A stretch of 34,221 bases of DNA, from the NCBI GenBank assembly GCA_018824725.1, contig JAHJGB010000102.1, positions 1-34,221 of the forward strand. The letters run 5' to 3'. Shown piece by piece: positions 16,109 to 23,355 of the stretch. The stretch comes from Candidatus Omnitrophota bacterium. GTDB taxonomy: Bacteria; Omnitrophota; Gorgyraeia; Gorgyraeales; Gorgyraeaceae. Below the pieces are notes generated by a model. It saw nothing but the letters and a program-made list of their open reading frames with translations. It searched no databases and was not told where the DNA came from. How positions within the stretch are numbered: the first letter of the stretch is position 1; every line of letters begins with the position of its first letter. The position numbers and the translations under genes are program-made.

Positions 16109-16255
16109 TTACTTATTGCCCATGATACAAAACATATTTGTACCGCAGGTAGGGCATTTACCCTTCATTGCTTTTCTCTTGTTCTTCATTACGACTTCTT
16201 TTGCGTCTTTCATTTCCTTTTTCGCCTTGCACTTTACGCAATAACCTTGTGCCAT
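16109..16255 (-). CDS. Small zinc-ribbon protein (DUF5679-like)
   Basis: 48 residues: MAQGYCVKCKAKKEMK near the start and GKCPTCGTNMFCIMGNK at the end. The CxxC (6, 9) and CxxC (34, 37) pairs form a probable zinc ribbon with a basic linker (MKNKRKAMKGK). This is the pattern of DUF5679-type proteins, whose function is unknown. A GGAGG Shine-Dalgarno lies 5 nt before the ATG, and a sigma70-like promoter is 50 bp upstream, inside the nadD stop region, so it can be expressed apart from nadD. It is easily missed because of its size. It stops 15 bp before rsfS starts. Confidence 0.88.
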   Translation of the reverse strand: MAQGYCVKCKAKKEMKDAKEVVMKNKRKAMKGKCPTCGTNMFCIMGNK

Positions 16256-16304
16256 TTGCATCCTCCTTGTTTAATAAATAACGCCTGTTACGTTAAACGA
16301 GATA

Positions 16305-16333
16305 AATCTAACACAATAAATCAAAATTGTCAA
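16305..16333 (-). promoter_or_regulatory. Sigma70-type promoter upstream of the zinc-ribbon gene
   Basis: On the minus strand, TTGACA (16333-16328) is followed by 17 bp and TAGATT (16310-16305). The -35 is consensus and the spacing optimal. The -35 overlaps the nadD stop codon (16330-16332). The predicted transcript has a leader of about 43 nt ending in GGAGG and would also carry rsfS, the HD-GYP gene and argS. Confidence 0.65.
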
Positions 16334-16899
16334 ATATATAATTTATTTCTATGTATATAACACTCCGCCATGCGAGGCATCAGGCCTGCCGGATGCCTCC
16401 CTGTTTTTATTCTATTGCGGATTTCTGTGGCAGATATATCCTTTGCGTTTACCTTAAGATAAATAAGGCCTGCTGGCAATTTCTTTGCTTTAAACCCAGG
16501 CCTTTCCACGACGACAAACTTGCAGAGTTTCAGTATCTCTTCCAGGTTTTTCCATTTATCAAGCTCTCTCAAAGAATCAGAGCCTGTTATAAAGAAAAAT
16601 TCCGCTTTACGTCCATATCTTCTGCTTAACCGCCTAAGGGTTTCTACGGAATATGACCTGCCTTTTCTTTTTATCTCCATATCCGATAACTTGAAAATTT
16701 TACTGCCCGAGACCGCAAGCTTGAGCATATTGTATCTATGCCTTGCCTGGGTTACTTTAACGCCTTTTTTGTGCGGGGGAATGTATGTAGGTATAAATAT
16801 CAGCTTATCAAGCGATAATTTCTTGCAAATCTTTTCCGCAAGATACATATGCCCATTATGCACAGGATCAAATGTTCCGCCTAATATGCCGATTCGCAT
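16330..16899 (-). CDS. nadD: Nicotinate-nucleotide adenylyltransferase
   Basis: 189 residues, standard for NadD. It has the nucleotidyltransferase GGTFDPVHNGHM loop (7-18), IPTYIPPHKKG for substrate recognition, FITGSDSLREL with the conserved GxD, and SATEIRNRI near the C-terminus (the ISSTxIR motif). It makes deamido-NAD from NaMN and ATP. The ATG at 16897-16899 starts 15 bp downstream of the lpdA stop, just after a short GACTCCC palindrome. The 3' end overlaps the -35 of the zinc-ribbon promoter. Confidence 0.96.
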   Translation of the reverse strand: MRIGILGGTFDPVHNGHMYLAEKICKKLSLDKLIFIPTYIPPHKKGVKVTQARHRYNMLKLAVSGSKIFKLSDMEIKRKGRSYSVETLRRLSRRYGRKAEFFFITGSDSLRELDKWKNLEEILKLCKFVVVERPGFKAKKLPAGLIYLKVNAKDISATEIRNRIKTGRHPAGLMPRMAECYIHRNKLYI

Positions 16900-16913
16900 A
16901 CTAAACCTCGTGT

Positions 16914-16938
16914 ACTATGGGAGCCCGACTCCCATAGT
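16914..16938. repeat. GACTCCC hairpin, copy 3 (short form)
   Basis: ACTATGGGAG, loop CCCGA, then CTCCCATAGT: a perfect 10-bp stem. It contains the lpdA stop codon and encodes the last residues of that protein (MGVGLP). It is shorter than the other copies, missing the outer GGAAGCC arm. Confidence 0.75.
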
Positions 16939-18222
16939 GCTTACTTCGCAGATTATCTCAGACAGCGTCGGATGAGCGTGTATTACGCTTGCAAGTTTCT
17001 TAGATGTTATCCCAAACTGGATACACGGAGAAATCTCTGCTATTAATTCTGTCGCATGCGGCCCTATTATCTGACAGCCAAGAATTTTATCGTTTTTAGC
17101 ATCGGTTACCAGTTTTATAAACCCGTCTGTCTCCCCGAGCACATGAGCCTTTCCAATAGCGGAGAATAAAAATTTCCTGGCTTTTACTTCCATGCCTTTA
17201 TTTTTCGCTGCCTTTTCATTTAAGCCAACGCTTGCTATCTCAGGATTTGTAAAAATACAGCTGGGTACTGCGTTATAATTTATAACTTGGCTATTGCCTG
17301 CCATGTGTTCTACTGCTACGATTCCTTCTCTGGATGCTACATGAGCAAGCAGCATGCCGCCTTTTATGTCTCCTGCGGCATAGATATTATTTACATTTGT
17401 CCTGAAGTTTTCATCTACTCGTATCCATCCTTTATTGCACTCTATGCCCAGCGCCTCAAGCCCAATGGCTTTTGAGTTAGGCGAGCGGCCTACAGCAATA
17501 AGCGCTTTATCGCCTTTGTCTATTTTATCAATCTTTGTATTGGTCAATACCTTTATGCCTCTTTTTTTAAAAGATTGCTCTATTTTGCAGCTGATCTCTT
17601 CATCTTCGTTAGGCAAAAGCTGAGGCATTGCCTCAATTATTGTTATCTCCGAGCCAAAAGACCTGAATATGGACGCAAATTCACATCCTATCACCCCGCC
17701 GCCGACTATTATGAAGCTTTTGGGTATGGTTTTTAATTCCAGGATATCGGTGCTGGATAAGATATCTGTATGGTCAAAAGGCAGTCCGGGTAGTTCAAAG
17801 GGAATTGAACCTGCTGCTATAAGTATATTTTTGGTTTCTATTTCTAAATTGGCTGTTTTGACAACAGTAGGGCTTTTAATTTCTGCGTTTTCTCTTATTA
17901 TATCCAGCTTTCTGGCTTTTAAAAGCATTTCCACGCCAGAAGAAAGCTTTTTTACTATCTTTTCTTTTCTTTCATATACCTTTGTAAAATCCAGGTCAAA
18001 GCCTTTTACATCTATCCCGAATTCTGAAGCGCGCTCTATGTTATAAAGCGCAGCAGCAGAAGCTGAGAGTGCTTTTGTAGGGATACATCCCCAGTTCAGG
18101 CACACCCCGCCTATCCTGTCTTTCTCAAAAATACAGGTTTTAAGCCCAACCTGGGCTGCCCTGATGCCAGCAACATAACCGCATGGGCCAGAGCCTATTA
18201 TAGCTAAATCGTATTTTTGCAT
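16915..18222 (-). CDS. lpdA: Dihydrolipoyl dehydrogenase (E3 component)
   Basis: 435 residues: an FAD-binding GSGPCG (11-16), redox disulfide GGVCLNWGCIPTK (C41, C46), NAD-binding GGGVIGCEFAS, GR-P-N and IYAAGDI motifs, and the C-terminal HAHPTLSE with the catalytic His-Glu pair. It reoxidises dihydrolipoamide of 2-oxoacid dehydrogenase or glycine cleavage complexes. It is some 25-35 residues shorter than usual. About 15-17 residues are missing where IDKIDKGDKALIAVGR runs straight on, and the tail after LSE is cut short by VSTMGVGLP, encoded by a palindromic repeat. No E1 or E2 gene lies in the window, so the partner complex is unknown. Confidence 0.93.
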   Translation of the reverse strand: MQKYDLAIIGSGPCGYVAGIRAAQVGLKTCIFEKDRIGGVCLNWGCIPTKALSASAAALYNIERASEFGIDVKGFDLDFTKVYERKEKIVKKLSSGVEMLLKARKLDIIRENAEIKSPTVVKTANLEIETKNILIAAGSIPFELPGLPFDHTDILSSTDILELKTIPKSFIIVGGGVIGCEFASIFRSFGSEITIIEAMPQLLPNEDEEISCKIEQSFKKRGIKVLTNTKIDKIDKGDKALIAVGRSPNSKAIGLEALGIECNKGWIRVDENFRTNVNNIYAAGDIKGGMLLAHVASREGIVAVEHMAGNSQVINYNAVPSCIFTNPEIASVGLNEKAAKNKGMEVKARKFLFSAIGKAHVLGETDGFIKLVTDAKNDKILGCQIIGPHATELIAEISPCIQFGITSKKLASVIHAHPTLSEIICEVSTMGVGLP

Positions 18223-18230
18223 ATTTGCTA

Positions 18231-18369
18231 ATCGCGGAAATATGCGGAAGCAGTTGCTCGCTGCGCTCGCAACTGACGCGGAACTACGCGGAAATTAAAC
18301 GTCAGTTTCCGCGTTTTTCCGCGTCTGCTCCGAGCAAAGTAAGGAGCAGCTTCAGCGTGGTTCCGCGAT
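18231..18369. repeat. ACGCNGAA array, copy 1
   Basis: ATCGCGGAA (18231-18239) and TTCCGCGAT (18361-18369) bound the element. Inside are ACGCGGAA units on both strands and two hairpins: CAGTTGC-(TCGCTGCGCTC)-GCAACTG, and CTGCTCC-(11 nt)-GGAGCAG, the latter shared with the copy at 33825. The right end supplies the last codons and stop of mdh. It fills the 129-bp gap between mdh and lpdA. Confidence 0.8.
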
Positions 18370-19248
18370 TTTATCAATGCCTTCGCGAATCTGGCGGGCA
18401 GATTCTTTAAAAGCCTGCTTCTCTTCTTCAGCAAGCGCTGTTTCTATTATTCTCTCAATGCCCTGCGCCCCTAAAATAACAGGCACTCCTATGTAGATAT
18501 CTTTTTCATTATATTGGCCCCGGAGATACGCGCTTGCGCACAAGGGCTTTTTTTCGTCTTTAATTATAGCCTTTAACATAAAAAATACAGACGCTGACGG
18601 CGCAAAATAAGCGCTTCCGGTCTCAAGATATCTTACGATTTCCGCGCCCCTGTTCCTTGTAAGCTCCGATGCTCTCGTGAAATCTTCTTTTGAAACCTTT
18701 TCTGACCTCGAGACAGGGACCATCGTGTCTCCATGGCTGCCCATCATAAGAAATTTATCATCGTCTATATCTTTATTTTTTTCTCTCAGAATATTTATAA
18801 ATCTGGCTGTATCCAAAACACCTGCCATGCCGATTACTTTTTTATGGTCAATCCCTGTGATTTTCATAACAAGATAGGACATGACATCCAGGGGATTGGT
18901 TACAACAATAATTATGGACGAAGGGCAATATTTTTTTACCTGGGAAGAAATCTCTTTGATAATATCTGAATTCTTTTTCAGTAGGTCGTCGCGGGACATG
19001 CCCGGCTTTCTGGCCAGGCCTGCTGTGATAACAACTATATTAGAGCCTTTTATATCCTTAAAATCTTCTGCGCCTGTTATATTAGCGCTAGAATCAAATA
19101 TAGGCCTTGCATCTGATATATCCAATGCCTTGCCTTTTGCAAGGCCTGGCACAACATCCAATAAAACAACATCTGCGAGGTCAGCGTCTATAACCCTGGA
19201 AGCAACCATTGCCCCAACATTGCCTGCTCCGATAATAGCTACTTTCAT
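18352..19248 (-). CDS. mdh: NAD-dependent malate dehydrogenase (LDH-like type)
   Basis: 298 residues. The Rossmann loop is GAGNVG (7-12) and D31 indicates NAD preference. Substrate residues are R80 and R86 (ARKPGMSRDD), R149 and catalytic H172 (GSHGDTMVP) with D146. An arginine at position 80 rather than glutamine is the malate signature of the LDH-like MDH family found in Chloroflexus, PVC and many anaerobes. It interconverts malate and oxaloacetate. The last residues EPR and the stop are encoded by a palindromic repeat, and the usual last helix is a few residues short. It follows icd by 15 bp and so belongs to a TCA-type operon. Confidence 0.94.
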   Translation of the reverse strand: MKVAIIGAGNVGAMVASRVIDADLADVVLLDVVPGLAKGKALDISDARPIFDSSANITGAEDFKDIKGSNIVVITAGLARKPGMSRDDLLKKNSDIIKEISSQVKKYCPSSIIIVVTNPLDVMSYLVMKITGIDHKKVIGMAGVLDTARFINILREKNKDIDDDKFLMMGSHGDTMVPVSRSEKVSKEDFTRASELTRNRGAEIVRYLETGSAYFAPSASVFFMLKAIIKDEKKPLCASAYLRGQYNEKDIYIGVPVILGAQGIERIIETALAEEEKQAFKESARQIREGIDKIAEPR

Positions 19249-19263
19249 AGATAAGTTCTGGTA

Positions 19264-20349
19264 CTATTTTTTTAGTTTCGCAATGATTGCATCTGCCATC
19301 TGGCTTGTTCCGCTAGCTGTGGGATCATTGCGGTCTTTTTTCAAATCATAGGTAACGTGCTTGCCTTCGGCTATTACTTCACCGGTAGTCTTTTCCAGCA
19401 TATCCGCGGCTTTCTCCTCTTTTAAATAACGGAGCATCAATACGCCCGAGAGTATCATAGCAGTAGGGTTTACTTTATCCAGGCCTGCGTATTTCGGAGC
19501 GCTGCCATGAACAGCCTCAAATAAAGCCATGTTATCCCCGATATTGGCGCCAGGTGCTATCCCCAAACCGCCTATTAAGCCTGCACAAAGATCTGACAAG
19601 ATATCGCCATATAGATTAGGAAGAACAAGCACGTCATATAATTCCGGCTTCTGCACCAGCTGCATGCACATATTGTCAACGATTCTATCCTCAAACTCTA
19701 TCCTGCCTTTATATTCTTCAGAAACCTCTCTTGCGCACTTCAGGAAAAGGCCGTCTGTCTCTTTCATTATATTCGCCTTATGCACAGCTGTAACTTTTCT
19801 TCTGTTATTCTTAACAGCATAATCAAAGGCAAATCTGACTATTCTTTTAGACGCGCTTATTGAAATAGGCTTTATGCCTATTGCAGAATCCGCTTTTATT
19901 GAAATACCGCTCTCTGCTTCAAGATACTTTATCAAGTCTCCTGTTCTTTTAAGGCCCTGGCTGAATTCTATGCCGGCATATAGATCTTCTGTGTTTTCCC
20001 TCACCACCACGATATCTACATTGGTATATCTGGTTTTTACGCCTTTTATTAATTTGCACGGTCTCAGGCACGCATATAAATCAAGCGCTTTTCTAAGCTG
20101 GACATTCACTGACCTGAAGCCTTTTCCCACAGGCGTTATTATAGGGCCTTTTATAGCGACCTTGTTCTTTCTTATGGAGTCCAGGACCTGCGTAGGCAAA
20201 ACCGTCCCGTATTTGGCAATAGCTTCTTCGCCGGCTATCTGCTCTTCCCATTCTATTTTTACGCCTGTAGCGTCAATGCATCTCTGGGCAGCAAGACTGA
20301 CCTCTCTCCCTATCCCATCCCCAGGAATCAAAGTAACTCTATGGCTCAA
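19264..20349 (-). CDS. NAD-type isocitrate dehydrogenase (IDH/IMDH family)
   Basis: 361 residues. [11 protein letters not shown] opens the fold; [22 protein letters not shown] carries S80, N82, R86 and R96 of isocitrate-binding enzymes (quoted in part: [10 protein letters not shown]). [13 protein letters not shown] (118-129) is of isocitrate or homoisocitrate type, unlike the RE-TGG-YFG of Leu[13 protein letters not shown] supplies the catalytic Lys, [10 protein letters not shown] the metal Asp residues, and HGSAPKYAG the NAD site. The start is TTG (20347-20349) with GGGGAG 7 nt upstream; no nearby ATG fits. It overlaps the LeuD-type gene by 11 bp. Homoisocitrate or isopropylmalate activity cannot be excluded from sequence. 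Confidence 0.88.
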   Translation of the reverse strand: MSHRVTLIPGDGIGREVSLAAQRCIDATGVKIEWEEQIAGEEAIAKYGTVLPTQVLDSIRKNKVAIKGPIITPVGKGFRSVNVQLRKALDLYACLRPCKLIKGVKTRYTNVDIVVVRENTEDLYAGIEFSQGLKRTGDLIKYLEAESGISIKADSAIGIKPISISASKRIVRFAFDYAVKNNRRKVTAVHKANIMKETDGLFLKCAREVSEEYKGRIEFEDRIVDNMCMQLVQKPELYDVLVLPNLYGDILSDLCAGLIGGLGIAPGANIGDNMALFEAVHGSAPKYAGLDKVNPTAMILSGVLMLRYLKEEKAADMLEKTTGEVIAEGKHVTYDLKKDRNDPTASGTSQMADAIIAKLKK

Positions 20350-20839
20350 TTTTCAACTCCCCGTATTTTTTATAATAATTCACTATACCGCCGATTTCCA
20401 CAAGGCTTTTCTGGAATTTTGTAAAGGGCTTTATATGCAGAGTATATTGTTTATCCAGGCCCACAACAATGCCTTTTTCAATATCCACTTCTATTATATC
20501 TTCTTTTTTTATCTTATCAGTATCGCATTCCACCAAAGGCAATCCTAGATTAAACGCATTTCTATAAAATATCCTGGCAAAGCTTTTAGCAAGCACTGCC
20601 TGGCATCCGGCATATTTAAGAGCCAGAGGAGCTTGTTCGCGCGACGATCCGCATCCGAAATTAGTGCCTGCTATTACGAAAAATTTATCCCTGCCTACTT
20701 TTTTGTGGAACTCAGGGTCTATGTCTTCAAACACATGCCTGGCAAGCTGATTCGGATCCGTTATTGAAAATTTGTACCTTCCAGAAATAATCAGGTCTGT
20801 ATTGATATCATCTCCGAATTTATATGAAATGCCTTTCAT
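20339..20839 (-). CDS. LeuD-type aconitase/isopropylmalate isomerase small subunit
   Basis: 166 residues, a free-standing aconitase swivel domain. [16 protein letters not shown] is the N-terminal substrate-recognition loop, and [17 protein letters not shown] (58-74) is the conserved active-site loop. An AAGGA lies 7 nt before the ATG. Paired with the LeuC-type gene about 1.2 kb upstream it would make a two-subunit hydro-lyase acting on citrate/isocitrate, isopropylmalate or homocitrate. The adjoining isocitrate and malate dehydrogenases and the lack of leuA/leuB favour an aconitase role, which is inference. Confidence 0.88.
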   Translation of the reverse strand: MKGISYKFGDDINTDLIISGRYKFSITDPNQLARHVFEDIDPEFHKKVGRDKFFVIAGTNFGCGSSREQAPLALKYAGCQAVLAKSFARIFYRNAFNLGLPLVECDTDKIKKEDIIEVDIEKGIVVGLDKQYTLHIKPFTKFQKSLVEIGGIVNYYKKYGELKIEP

Positions 20840-20879
20840 ATATTATATCCTTTATTCTAATGGAGGTTACGTAAGGTTA

Positions 20880-20923
20880 CTAAAGCCTGCGAAAGTCCGA
20901 CTCCCTATAGGAGTCGGGCTTCG
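20880..20923. repeat. GACTCCC hairpin, copy 4 (with TAAAGCCTGCG flank)
   Basis: CTAAAGCCTGCG is followed by GAAAGTCCGACTCC, a short loop and GGAGTCGGGCTTCG. Its arms have diverged more than in other copies. The flank TAAAGCCTGCG is shared with copy 1. It lies in the 110-bp gap between pilT and the LeuD-type gene; just beyond it GGTTACGTAA forms a small separate palindrome. Confidence 0.75.
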
Positions 20924-20949
20924 ATAGGTATAAGCAACCTTGCTTGTTA

Positions 20950-21996
20950 TTATAAATTCCTTACCTCATCCGGATTCTTCATGTACATCTTAAACACATC
21001 TTCTGAGATAATGCCTTTTTGATAAAGCGCCTTTAAAGATTTGTCCATTGTATGCATGCCGAGCTGGCCGCTTGTCTGAATGTGAGTCAAAAGCTGTTCT
21101 GTTTCATGCTCGCGGATAAGATTTCTTATTGCGTTTGTGGCAATCATCACCTCTGTCGCAATAACCCTGCCCGGCCTGTCTCTTCTGGGCAACAGCTGCT
21201 GCGAAATAACCCCCTGTAAAGTAGTAGAAAGCTGGATCTTTATCTGCTCCTGCTGATAAGGAGGAAACACATCTATAATCCTGTCTATTGTCTGGGACGC
21301 GTCAGGCGTATGTAAAGTTGCCAGCACAAGATGGCCTGTTTCCGCAGCCGTAAGAACAGTGGATATTGTCTCTATATCCCTCATCTCACCCACTATTATT
21401 ACATTGGGATCCTGCCTCAATGCGTGAACCAGCGCATTTGAGAAAGACCTGGTATCGGCGTATACTTCTCTCTGCTTTATTATGCAGCGCTTATTCGCAT
21501 GCACATACTCTATGGGGTCTTCCACGACTATAACAATTGCCTGGCGCTCTGTGTTTATAAGGTCTAACATCGCAGCAAGCGTTGTGGTTTTACCAACTCC
21601 GGTAGGGCCTGTAACAAGAACCAGCCCCTGGGTTTTGCGGCAAAGATCTGCTACAACAGGAGGCAATCCTAATTCAGCAATGGTCCTTATTTTCAATGAC
21701 ACCAATCTGAACGCAGCCTCAACGCTTCCTCTCTGCATGTGGACATTTACCCTGAACCTGTTCAATCCAGGCACATCAAGAGATAAATCTAATTCCAGGT
21801 CTCTTTCAAAAATAGCCTTCTGTTTATCGTCAAGTATACTGTACACCAGCCTCTTGCAGGACTCTTTATCCAGCTTTGGGAAATTTAAAGGTATCAATTT
21901 TCCGTCTATTCTTACAATCGGAGCAGAATCCGCTGTAATATGAAGGTCTGATGCATCTTTTTCAACAGCGTTTTTTAGAAAGTCTCTTATGTCCAT
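20950..21996 (-). CDS. pilT: Type IV pilus retraction ATPase PilT
   Basis: 348 residues, the usual PilT length. It has an N-terminal PAS-like domain (1-100; ASDLHITADSAPIVRIDG) and a RecA-like core with Walker A GPTGVGKTTT (130-139), the Asp box around VVEDPIEY, Walker B VGEMRD (202-207) and the His box TGHLVLATLHT (220-230). The PilT signature AIRNLIREHE is near the C-terminus. It powers pilus retraction or twitching. It separates the genes for the large and small dehydratase subunits, and no other pilus gene is in the window. Confidence 0.96.
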   Translation of the reverse strand: MDIRDFLKNAVEKDASDLHITADSAPIVRIDGKLIPLNFPKLDKESCKRLVYSILDDKQKAIFERDLELDLSLDVPGLNRFRVNVHMQRGSVEAAFRLVSLKIRTIAELGLPPVVADLCRKTQGLVLVTGPTGVGKTTTLAAMLDLINTERQAIVIVVEDPIEYVHANKRCIIKQREVYADTRSFSNALVHALRQDPNVIIVGEMRDIETISTVLTAAETGHLVLATLHTPDASQTIDRIIDVFPPYQQEQIKIQLSTTLQGVISQQLLPRRDRPGRVIATEVMIATNAIRNLIREHETEQLLTHIQTSGQLGMHTMDKSLKALYQKGIISEDVFKMYMKNPDEVRNL

Positions 21997-22010
21997 AGGT
22001 ATCCTCTGGG

Positions 22011-23294
22011 TTATTTGATGTATTTCCTCGGATCTGTGATTTTACCTTCCAGGGCTGAAACTGCCACCGTAGCAGGGGATCCCAGATAAATAAATGCATC
22101 CGGATTGCCCATCCTGCCTTTAAAATTTCTGTTTGCGGTTGAGATACAGACTTCTCCGGAAGAAAGGACTCCGTTGTGAGTACCTACACACGGCCCGCAC
22201 CCCGGAGCAACCACGCATGCCCCTGACTTTACAAATTCTGATATCGCGCCCTTTTCCATAGCCTTCTGAAAAATATCTTTTGAAGCAGGCGCAATTATCA
22301 TCTTTACGTTTTCGTTTATTTTTCTATTTTTTAATATAGAGTATGCTATCATGAGGTCTTCCAGCCTGCCGTTGGTGCACGTGCCCAAAAACGCCTGGTC
22401 AATCTTTGTCTTTCTTAGTTTATTTATCGGCGTAACATTGTCTACAGTATGAGGCTTGGCTATTTGCGGAGTAATTTTACTCATATCAAATTCAAGAATT
22501 TTCGAATAAACGGCATCTTTATCGCCCTTCACCCTTAACCCGCCTGCCCTGAGCGAAGTCGAAGGGTTACCTTTCACCCTGTGCATCTTTAGCCAATTAT
22601 ATGTTTTCTCGTCCGGCTCCATCAGCCCTGCTTTCGCTCCCATCTCAATTGCCATATTAGCTATGGTAAAGCGGCTGTCCATGCTTAAACTTTTTATATA
22701 TTCCCCGGAAAATTCAACTGCCTTATATGTGGCATAATCAGCCCCGAGTTTTCCTATTACATAAAGTATCGCGTCTTTTGAATAAACGCCTTTTTCGGCT
22801 TTGCCTTTAAGAATTATCTTTATGGTTTCCGGGACCTTAAACCAGTTTTTTCCGGTTGCAAGCGCCACTGCCACATCAGTAGACCCCATGCCGGTTGAAA
22901 AAACTCCAAGCGCTCCGTAGGTGCACGTATGCGAATCAGCTCCTACTACCAGATCTCCCGGCAGGACAAGGCCGGCTTCAGGTATGACCTGATGACATAC
23001 TCCGCAGCCTATATCAAACACCTTAAGATCATGCTCCTTTGCAAAATTGCGCATCTTCTTATGGACTTCTGACACGCCTATGCTGGGGCTGGGAGAGTTA
23101 TGGTCTATAACCATTCGGAATTTAGCTTTATCAAAAACTTTTTTTGCGCCCAGATTCCTGAATGCGTCTATAACAAGCATGCTGGTCCCGTCCTGGCCAA
23201 AACAAAAATCTATATTTGCGACCACCACGTCCCCGGCCTTTGCATCCTTATTACTGTGAGCGCTGAATATTTTTTCTACTATTGTCTTACCCAT
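22011..23294 (-). CDS. LeuC-type aconitase/isopropylmalate isomerase large subunit
   Basis: 427 residues from the ATG at 23292-23294, which begins MGKTIVEKIFSAHS and is preceded by a GAG 4 nt away. The open frame extends 26 residues further into a palindromic repeat and is not used. The 4Fe-4S ligands are C306 (LGTCTNGR), C366 and C369 (GCGPCVG). HNSPSPS, GADSHTCTYGALG and GMGSTDVA are family motifs. It dehydrates and rehydrates a C6/C7 tricarboxylate with the LeuD-type subunit; the neighbouring IDH and MDH favour citrate. Residues about 239-254 contain an in-frame repeat insertion (NPSTSLRAGGLRVKG). Confidence 0.88.
   Translation of the reverse strand: MGKTIVEKIFSAHSNKDAKAGDVVVANIDFCFGQDGTSMLVIDAFRNLGAKKVFDKAKFRMVIDHNSPSPSIGVSEVHKKMRNFAKEHDLKVFDIGCGVCHQVIPEAGLVLPGDLVVGADSHTCTYGALGVFSTGMGSTDVAVALATGKNWFKVPETIKIILKGKAEKGVYSKDAILYVIGKLGADYATYKAVEFSGEYIKSLSMDSRFTIANMAIEMGAKAGLMEPDEKTYNWLKMHRVKGNPSTSLRAGGLRVKGDKDAVYSKILEFDMSKITPQIAKPHTVDNVTPINKLRKTKIDQAFLGTCTNGRLEDLMIAYSILKNRKINENVKMIIAPASKDIFQKAMEKGAISEFVKSGACVVAPGCGPCVGTHNGVLSSGEVCISTANRNFKGRMGNPDAFIYLGSPATVAVSALEGKITDPRKYIK
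22525..22580. repeat. In-frame palindromic repeat insertion inside the LeuC-type gene
   Basis: CCCTTCACCCT (22525-22535) and CCTTTCACCCT (22570-22580) are direct repeats 45 bp apart, enclosing a CCCTGAGCGAAGTCGAAGGG palindrome-like unit. Translated, this reads RVKG-NPSTSLRAGGL-RVKG, so the flanking RVKG is duplicated. The 45-bp gain keeps the frame. The pattern fits insertion of a short repeat with target duplication. Confidence 0.7.
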
Positions 23295-23309
23295 AATCTC
23301 AATGTGTTC

Positions 23310-23355
23310 ACTATCGAAGTCCGACTCCCATAGTCGGGAGTCGGACCTCGATAGT
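23310..23355. repeat. GACTCCC hairpin, copy 5 (long form)
   Basis: ACTATCGA-A-GTCCGACTCCC, a 6-nt loop, then GGGAGTCGGAC-C-TCGATAGT: an 8-bp outer and an 11-bp inner stem with one mismatch. It fills the gap between the aminotransferase stop (23356) and the LeuC-type start, and it extends the LeuC frame spuriously. The outer arms (ACTATCGA) differ from those of other copies but still pair with each other. Confidence 0.8.

Noticed and set aside
18231-18369. CRISPR array
   Set aside because: Units are 8 bp with 2-4 bp spacing and occur on both strands; there are no 25-40 bp repeats with unique spacers and no cas genes.
18228-18434. Open frame across the mdh/lpdA gap
   Set aside because: It is made largely of the ACGCNGAA repeat and overlaps mdh; no homology or ribosome-binding site.
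19264-20349. Calling the dehydrogenase LeuB (isopropylmalate dehydrogenase)
   Set aside because: The [13 protein letters not shown] motif and the S80/N82 substrate loop are of isocitrate type, though the assignment is not certain.
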